Positions 14,350 through 18,497 of a stretch of 18,497 nucleotides of DNA are shown piece after piece. Origin of the DNA: Spirochaetaceae bacterium (GTDB lineage Bacteria; Spirochaetota; Spirochaetia; UBA9216). The stretch lies in assembly GCA_028527945.1 (NCBI GenBank), contig JAQQAK010000063.1, positions 1 to 18,497 on the forward strand, in the 5' to 3' direction. Made by a program: the position numbers and the translations under genes. Under the pieces are notes generated by a model. That model had not been told where the DNA came from, did no database searches, and worked only from the letters and a program-made list of their open reading frames with translations. Numbering within the stretch: the first letter of the stretch is position 1; each line of letters begins with the position of its first letter.

Positions 14350-15336
14350 TTAGAGTCCTGCAATTTCCTGAAATTCTGAACTTACCAATGTAAACTTATC
14401 TTTTATACCACTAGTTGCCAAAACCTTGCAATCACGTGTTACTAAAATAGCCTCTACGCCAGAAGCCTCCTCTACAACCCTATAACCTTCATTCAAGCCA
14501 TTACGCTGCGCAATAGTAGCCCAAAGATCTGCAGTAATAGAATGTTCTGCAATAATAGTAACAGACGCAAGATTTGTTTCGAAGGGGTATCCTGTATTTG
14601 GATCAAGCATATGATGATACTGCTTTCCATCAATTTCAAAAACTCTCTCATAAATCCCTGAAGTAACTGCTGAAGCATCCCTTATTTTGACATGCCCCAA
14701 AATAGTACCTCTGGTATGAAAAGGTGATTGAATACCAACCGTCCAATACCTGTCATCAGAAATTTCTGAACCACCCATAGCCAAAACATTTCCGCCAAGA
14801 TCTATCAAGCCCTGATTAATACCATTTTGCCGGTAAATCTCACCCGCACAATCAGCAGAAAAACCCTTTGCGATGGCTCCCAAATCAAGCTGCATACCAG
14901 GAGATTTGAGTTTTACACTACGATCTGAATCATTTAATTCTACAGAGAAAGGATTAGTTAAAGACAGTAATTTTTTGATTTCTTCATTTGAAGGAACACG
15001 GGCATTATCAAAACCTATTCCCCAGGCTTTTACAACAGGCCCCATAAACGCATTAAAACTATTTTTATATTTTTGACTTGCTAAAACTGCCGAACGAACA
15101 AGGCTATAAACGTCTTCATCAAGAACAACAGCTTTGTCTCCGGCAGCCTTATTAATAGCATCAACCTGGGAAGAGGCTCGAACTTCTTCAGAGCCATTTA
15201 CAGTCAAGCGTCTTTCAAGACTTCTTAATTCACTGTATACAGATGATGTAATTCTATCATCCACTTCACCAGGAATGCATAATGTTGCCAGCGTACCCAT
15301 TATTTTAAAACTTGAAACAGTACGCTGACTACTCAT
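14350..15336 (-). CDS. apbE: FAD:protein FMN transferase (ApbE), cytoplasmic type
   Basis: ApbE enzymes cleave FAD and attach FMN through a phosphoester bond to a Thr/Ser in the FMN_bind domain of a target protein, using Mg2+. This 328-residue protein has the family motifs: MGTLATL near the start, NAFMGPVVKAWGIG, DLGAIAKGFSAD (151-162), GLIDLGGN (176-183), SAVTSGIYER (222-231), YHHMLDPNTGYP (240-251) and ITADLWAT with Asp270 as a likely metal ligand. It lacks a signal peptide or lipobox, unlike many ApbE proteins, which fits a cytoplasmic target. That target is almost certainly the fused reductase encoded six bases upstream, which has the flavinylation motif. The ATG at 15336 is close to the upstream stop, so translation is probably coupled. 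Confidence 0.95.
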   Translation of the reverse strand: MSSQRTVSSFKIMGTLATLCIPGEVDDRITSSVYSELRSLERRLTVNGSEEVRASSQVDAINKAAGDKAVVLDEDVYSLVRSAVLASQKYKNSFNAFMGPVVKAWGIGFDNARVPSNEEIKKLLSLTNPFSVELNDSDRSVKLKSPGMQLDLGAIAKGFSADCAGEIYRQNGINQGLIDLGGNVLAMGGSEISDDRYWTVGIQSPFHTRGTILGHVKIRDASAVTSGIYERVFEIDGKQYHHMLDPNTGYPFETNLASVTIIAEHSITADLWATIAQRNGLNEGYRVVEEASGVEAILVTRDCKVLATSGIKDKFTLVSSEFQEIAGL

Positions 15337-15342
15337 AAAAGC

Positions 15343-18300
15343 TTATAAACCCTTTACGCAGTTTTTACCAGCAGTATAGCCATAATACATAGCCATAGAG
15401 TGGCTGATACCCTTAATACAAATTGGATATTCAACAGCCCATCTGTTACCCTGAATATTACCACAAACATACAAACCAGGGATGATTGTTCTGGAATTAT
15501 CAAAAGTATGACAGTTCTCATCACTCTCAAGACCACCAGCACAGATAAGCATTGCAGTAACACCCATCTTAACACCATAATATGGAGCATTCTCTAAAGC
15601 AAAAACTCTCTTTGAAGGCTTGCAAAAATCATCATCATGACCTTTCTTGGCCAATTCGTTATAACGTTCAACAGAAGCTAAAGCCTGCTGCTTATCACCA
15701 ATACCCAATTTTTCAAAAAGTTCATCAAGAGTATCTGCTTTAACAACCTGAAATGCATCAACAGCTGCAGCAAGATCTGCACGGGAACGGTAACTTCTGT
15801 CTTCAGAGTTATTCTTAGGTTTTTCATCTGAATAATAACAAACAGTACCATGGTTAGCTGGCATGAAAGGAACTTCCTCAGGCCAGTTTTCATCAAAAAT
15901 CTGGTAAGCACAACGGTTAGGCTGCATTTCAATCTGATTCTGAATTTGCTGTCCAGGAACACATTCGTTCATAAAACGCTCGCCATTATCATTCAAAAAC
16001 AAGAATGGAGTATTACCCATAACACCACCAGAACCTGAAGCTCCACCCATGTGGTGAGCCATTGGTGAATGGTTCTGCTGAATTCTTGCACCAGCCCATG
16101 CTCCAAATTTAAGACCATCACCAGTATTTGTAGGCATACCTTCAACATCACGGTTACTCCAAATTGAAGGAATACCGTTTTCGATTATCTCAGGACAGTA
16201 GTAACGAACAATCTCTGCATTACTTGCGTAGTCTCCTGTAGCAAGAATAACACCCTTTTTAGCAGTAGCTTTAACGTAGCGACCAGTTTTAGCATTACGA
16301 GCATAGAGACCTGAAATACGACCATCTTCTTCTTTGATAAGCTTAACAACAAAATGTCCATAGAAAGGTGTAACATCATTTTCTTTGACAGCCTTTTCCA
16401 TGTTAGCAAGAACAACAGGAGCCTGATTTGGAAGAAATTCTACAGATGTAGGATAAGTAGGGAAAGCTTCTTCTTTGTAGTTATAGTTTTCTGGAAGAGG
16501 ATGATAAAGAGGAACAAGGAAAGAATCCTTTGATTCATCCGGAACATCTTCTCTGTTAGTTTTACAAATATATAAATCTGGTTTTGCAGCTATATACCAG
16601 TCAAAAACATCAGCATTGTTATCTGCCCATTTGGAAACAATAGGTCGTTTAATACGGTATTCACATTCCTGCATGAAACGTGTAACCATTTCTTCAGTGT
16701 CCATGTTGGCACGACCCCATTTTTCCTGAAGACTACCATTAACAACAGCGTACTCACCGCTTCGGCATTGAGGTTCAGCAGCTTTTTCAAAAACAACAAC
16801 CTTGGCGCCTTCTTCAGCAGCTGAACGTGTTGCACAAACTCCGGCAACACCAGCTCCAACAACAATGACATCAGCTTCAATTGTATTCTCAACCTGATCT
16901 TCATTGATTACAGGTTCTGCGCCAAGCCATGTAGGAGCAGGAATATTTGGAACATGAGATTCAACCATCATTGGATCTTCTTCACCAGCAGCCTTAGCCA
17001 AAGCTCTGTCAACACAGGCAATAATACCCTTACTTGACATAGAAGCACCGGTAATAATATCAACAGAAGTTGAATTTAATTCAACCATACGCTTAGGAAG
17101 AGCTGTCCAAACATCTTCTTCTACAGCTTCAATTTCTGTTCCACCAACAACCTCGATATCACCGATACCCTTTTCGTTAACATCAACTTTTACAGTGATT
17201 AAACCGTGAACATCATCGAAAGTTTCCCGGTATGTACCTGGCTGATAAACTCTGGCTGCAATACGTGCTGCATTAACACGCTTGTATTCAGCAACAATGT
17301 CACTTTCGATAAAGTTCCATAAAGATTCAGGAATAGCAAGTCTTGGACATTCATCATGTCGTACATAGGTAGCAATCTTTTCACCAGCGGTGACTTTCTG
17401 AACCCACTGAGGTTCAACAATAAGCTCACGACCAACAGCAACAAGAGAAAATCCAGAATTAAGTGCTTCATTAGCCTGTTCAGGCTGCATAATACCACCA
17501 ACACCAATTATAGGCACTGCGGCAAGAGCATCTGACTGAGAAGCAATTAACTTTGAAAGTAGAGTTTCTTTATCACTTGGAGTAACAATAGAAGTTTGAT
17601 AAAGTCTTTTTGTAGAGAAGTGAAGGTAGTCCAACCCTTCTTCTGCCAATTTATTTAAGAGGTAGAGAGTATCTTCATAATGTATACCCGGAACCTCAAG
17701 CTCTTCTGGACTGAAACGATAACCAACTATGAAATTAGACTCAGGAACTGCTGCTTTAACAGCTTTTAAAACTTCAAGAGGAAATGTTGCTCGTTTTTCA
17801 CGGGAACCTCCCCATTTATCTTCTCTGCGGTTTGAATGAGGTGAGAAAAATTGCTGAACAAGATATGTATTACCACCATGAATCTCAACACCGTCAAAAC
17901 CTGCCTCAACAGCACGTTTGGCAGTAGTTGCAAAAGCTTCAACAAGCTCTTCAATTTCTTCAGCACGAAGCTCTCTAGGAATAGCAGCGCCAGGACGAGG
18001 TGCTGCAACAGCACTAGGACAAACAGGCTGAGCACCGTTAATCAAAGTAGGATGAGCCATTCGACCACCATGAAAAACCTGTAAAATAGCCTTTGAGCCG
18101 CCATCTTTAACAGCTGAAGCTATTTTTGAAAGCCCCTCGATTTGACCGTCGTTATCAAGACCTATTCCACCAGGGAAAACACGTCCATCTGGACGTACAT
18201 GAACACACTCAACAACAATTGCTGCAGGGCCTCCCGCACGCATTCCATAATAGCGGACAAGTTCGGAACTGCAAGTTCCATCTGAATTTCCATTAAGGGT

Positions 18301-18381
18301 GGTCATAGGAGCCATAAAAACACGGTTCTTTAACTCTGCACCACATCTAAGCTTTAATGAATCTGAAAGCTTGTTAGACAT
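15343..18381 (-). CDS. Fused OYE - FMN_bind - FAD_binding_2 flavin reductase
   Basis: This 1012-residue protein has three parts. Residues 1-~345 are an Old Yellow Enzyme TIM barrel (NRVFMAPMTT, FHGGRMAHPTL, GVEIHGGNTYL followed by SNRREDKWGGS), expected to take electrons from NAD(P)H. Residues ~375-465 are an FMN_bind domain with the ApbE target motif DIITGASMSS; Ser447 is the expected FMN attachment residue. Residues ~503-1012 are a FAD_binding_2 reductase with VIVVGAGVAG (GAGVAG at 509-514), GVILATGDYASN, GDGLKFGAWAGA, and a C-terminal AGGLESDENC...IPGLYVCGNIQGNRWAVEYP. This domain set is known in soluble cytoplasmic NADH-dependent reductases of fumarate, acrylate and cinnamate-type acids. 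No signal peptide is present. GAGAGGTG lies 8 bases before the ATG. It is the first gene of the operon with apbE and a second FAD reductase. The acceptor is unknown. Confidence 0.93.
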   Translation of the reverse strand: MSNKLSDSLKLRCGAELKNRVFMAPMTTLNGNSDGTCSSELVRYYGMRAGGPAAIVVECVHVRPDGRVFPGGIGLDNDGQIEGLSKIASAVKDGGSKAILQVFHGGRMAHPTLINGAQPVCPSAVAAPRPGAAIPRELRAEEIEELVEAFATTAKRAVEAGFDGVEIHGGNTYLVQQFFSPHSNRREDKWGGSREKRATFPLEVLKAVKAAVPESNFIVGYRFSPEELEVPGIHYEDTLYLLNKLAEEGLDYLHFSTKRLYQTSIVTPSDKETLLSKLIASQSDALAAVPIIGVGGIMQPEQANEALNSGFSLVAVGRELIVEPQWVQKVTAGEKIATYVRHDECPRLAIPESLWNFIESDIVAEYKRVNAARIAARVYQPGTYRETFDDVHGLITVKVDVNEKGIGDIEVVGGTEIEAVEEDVWTALPKRMVELNSTSVDIITGASMSSKGIIACVDRALAKAAGEEDPMMVESHVPNIPAPTWLGAEPVINEDQVENTIEADVIVVGAGVAGVCATRSAAEEGAKVVVFEKAAEPQCRSGEYAVVNGSLQEKWGRANMDTEEMVTRFMQECEYRIKRPIVSKWADNNADVFDWYIAAKPDLYICKTNREDVPDESKDSFLVPLYHPLPENYNYKEEAFPTYPTSVEFLPNQAPVVLANMEKAVKENDVTPFYGHFVVKLIKEEDGRISGLYARNAKTGRYVKATAKKGVILATGDYASNAEIVRYYCPEIIENGIPSIWSNRDVEGMPTNTGDGLKFGAWAGARIQQNHSPMAHHMGGASGSGGVMGNTPFLFLNDNGERFMNECVPGQQIQNQIEMQPNRCAYQIFDENWPEEVPFMPANHGTVCYYSDEKPKNNSEDRSYRSRADLAAAVDAFQVVKADTLDELFEKLGIGDKQQALASVERYNELAKKGHDDDFCKPSKRVFALENAPYYGVKMGVTAMLICAGGLESDENCHTFDNSRTIIPGLYVCGNIQGNRWAVEYPICIKGISHSMAMYYGYTAGKNCVKGL

Positions 18382-18411
18382 TATCGTTTCACCTCTCTAA
18401 TTTTGTTTAAC

Positions 18412-18417
18412 ATTATA
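18412..18417 (-). promoter_or_regulatory. Candidate -10 box of the reductase operon
   Basis: A perfect TATAAT on the minus strand lies 30 bases upstream of the 18381 start and well placed before its Shine-Dalgarno. No good -35 is visible at the usual spacing. Beyond it, 18418-18497 contains only short palindromes, such as AGGAT-TTCT-ATCCT near 18468-18481. Confidence 0.45.
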
Positions 18418-18497
18418 AGGCAGTTTAGAATTACAGGAGTTTTTCCTCATAACTCATAATAGTCTTATAGGATTTCTATCCTTAATTATAACGCTAT

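Overview
The window looks like chromosome from a low-GC, anaerobic, Gram-negative-type bacterium, most plausibly a spirochaete of the Treponema/Spirochaeta group. The support is indirect: several Cys-anchored lipoproteins with loose lipoboxes, Lcl_C (DUF1566) and kelch-type secreted proteins in paralogous sets, and a soluble fused flavin reductase with its flavin transferase. No rRNA, tRNA, CRISPR array, transposase or phage gene was found.

Layout. (1) 1-2789, plus strand: two tandem paralogues made of a choice-of-anchor D domain plus a six-blade kelch-like propeller. The first is cut by the window edge; the second is a complete lipoprotein with a very recent internal blade duplication. A perfect hairpin lies between it and the convergent ABC operon. 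(2) 6374-2840, minus strand: two overlapping genes for a heterodimeric ABC exporter, preceded by dyad-symmetric sites. (3) 8117-6930, minus strand: a membrane-anchored AraC-type regulator, divergent from (4) 8296-9621, plus strand: a secreted Lcl_C/DUF1566 protein. (5) 12387-10019, minus strand: a two-gene operon for an arylsulfotransferase-like lipoprotein and a second Lcl_C lipoprotein. (6) 18381-12844, minus strand: an operon for a 1012-residue OYE-FMN_bind-FAD reductase, an ApbE flavin transferase and a second FAD-dependent reductase.

The most unusual part is 8.1-12.6 kb. The two Lcl_C proteins are paralogous, but the segment that ends one of them (DVHGAG...RSDPK...PQGDVIR...YVRLVR) sits directly after the signal peptide in the other. 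This is a circular permutation with the rest of the order kept. The upstream region of the permuted gene, including a 20-bp palindrome, the Shine-Dalgarno and the first codons, is repeated in inverted orientation about 4 kb away, upstream of the other operon. There it ends in an 18-codon relic of the same signal peptide. The two units therefore probably share a regulator, with the membrane AraC protein the obvious candidate, and the locus has been rearranged.

The reductase operon fits one story: ApbE attaches FMN covalently to the FMN-binding domain of the fused protein, which carries electrons from NAD(P)H at the OYE end to an unsaturated acceptor at the FAD end. The terminal domain lacks the usual fumarate reductase ending, so the acceptor is open.
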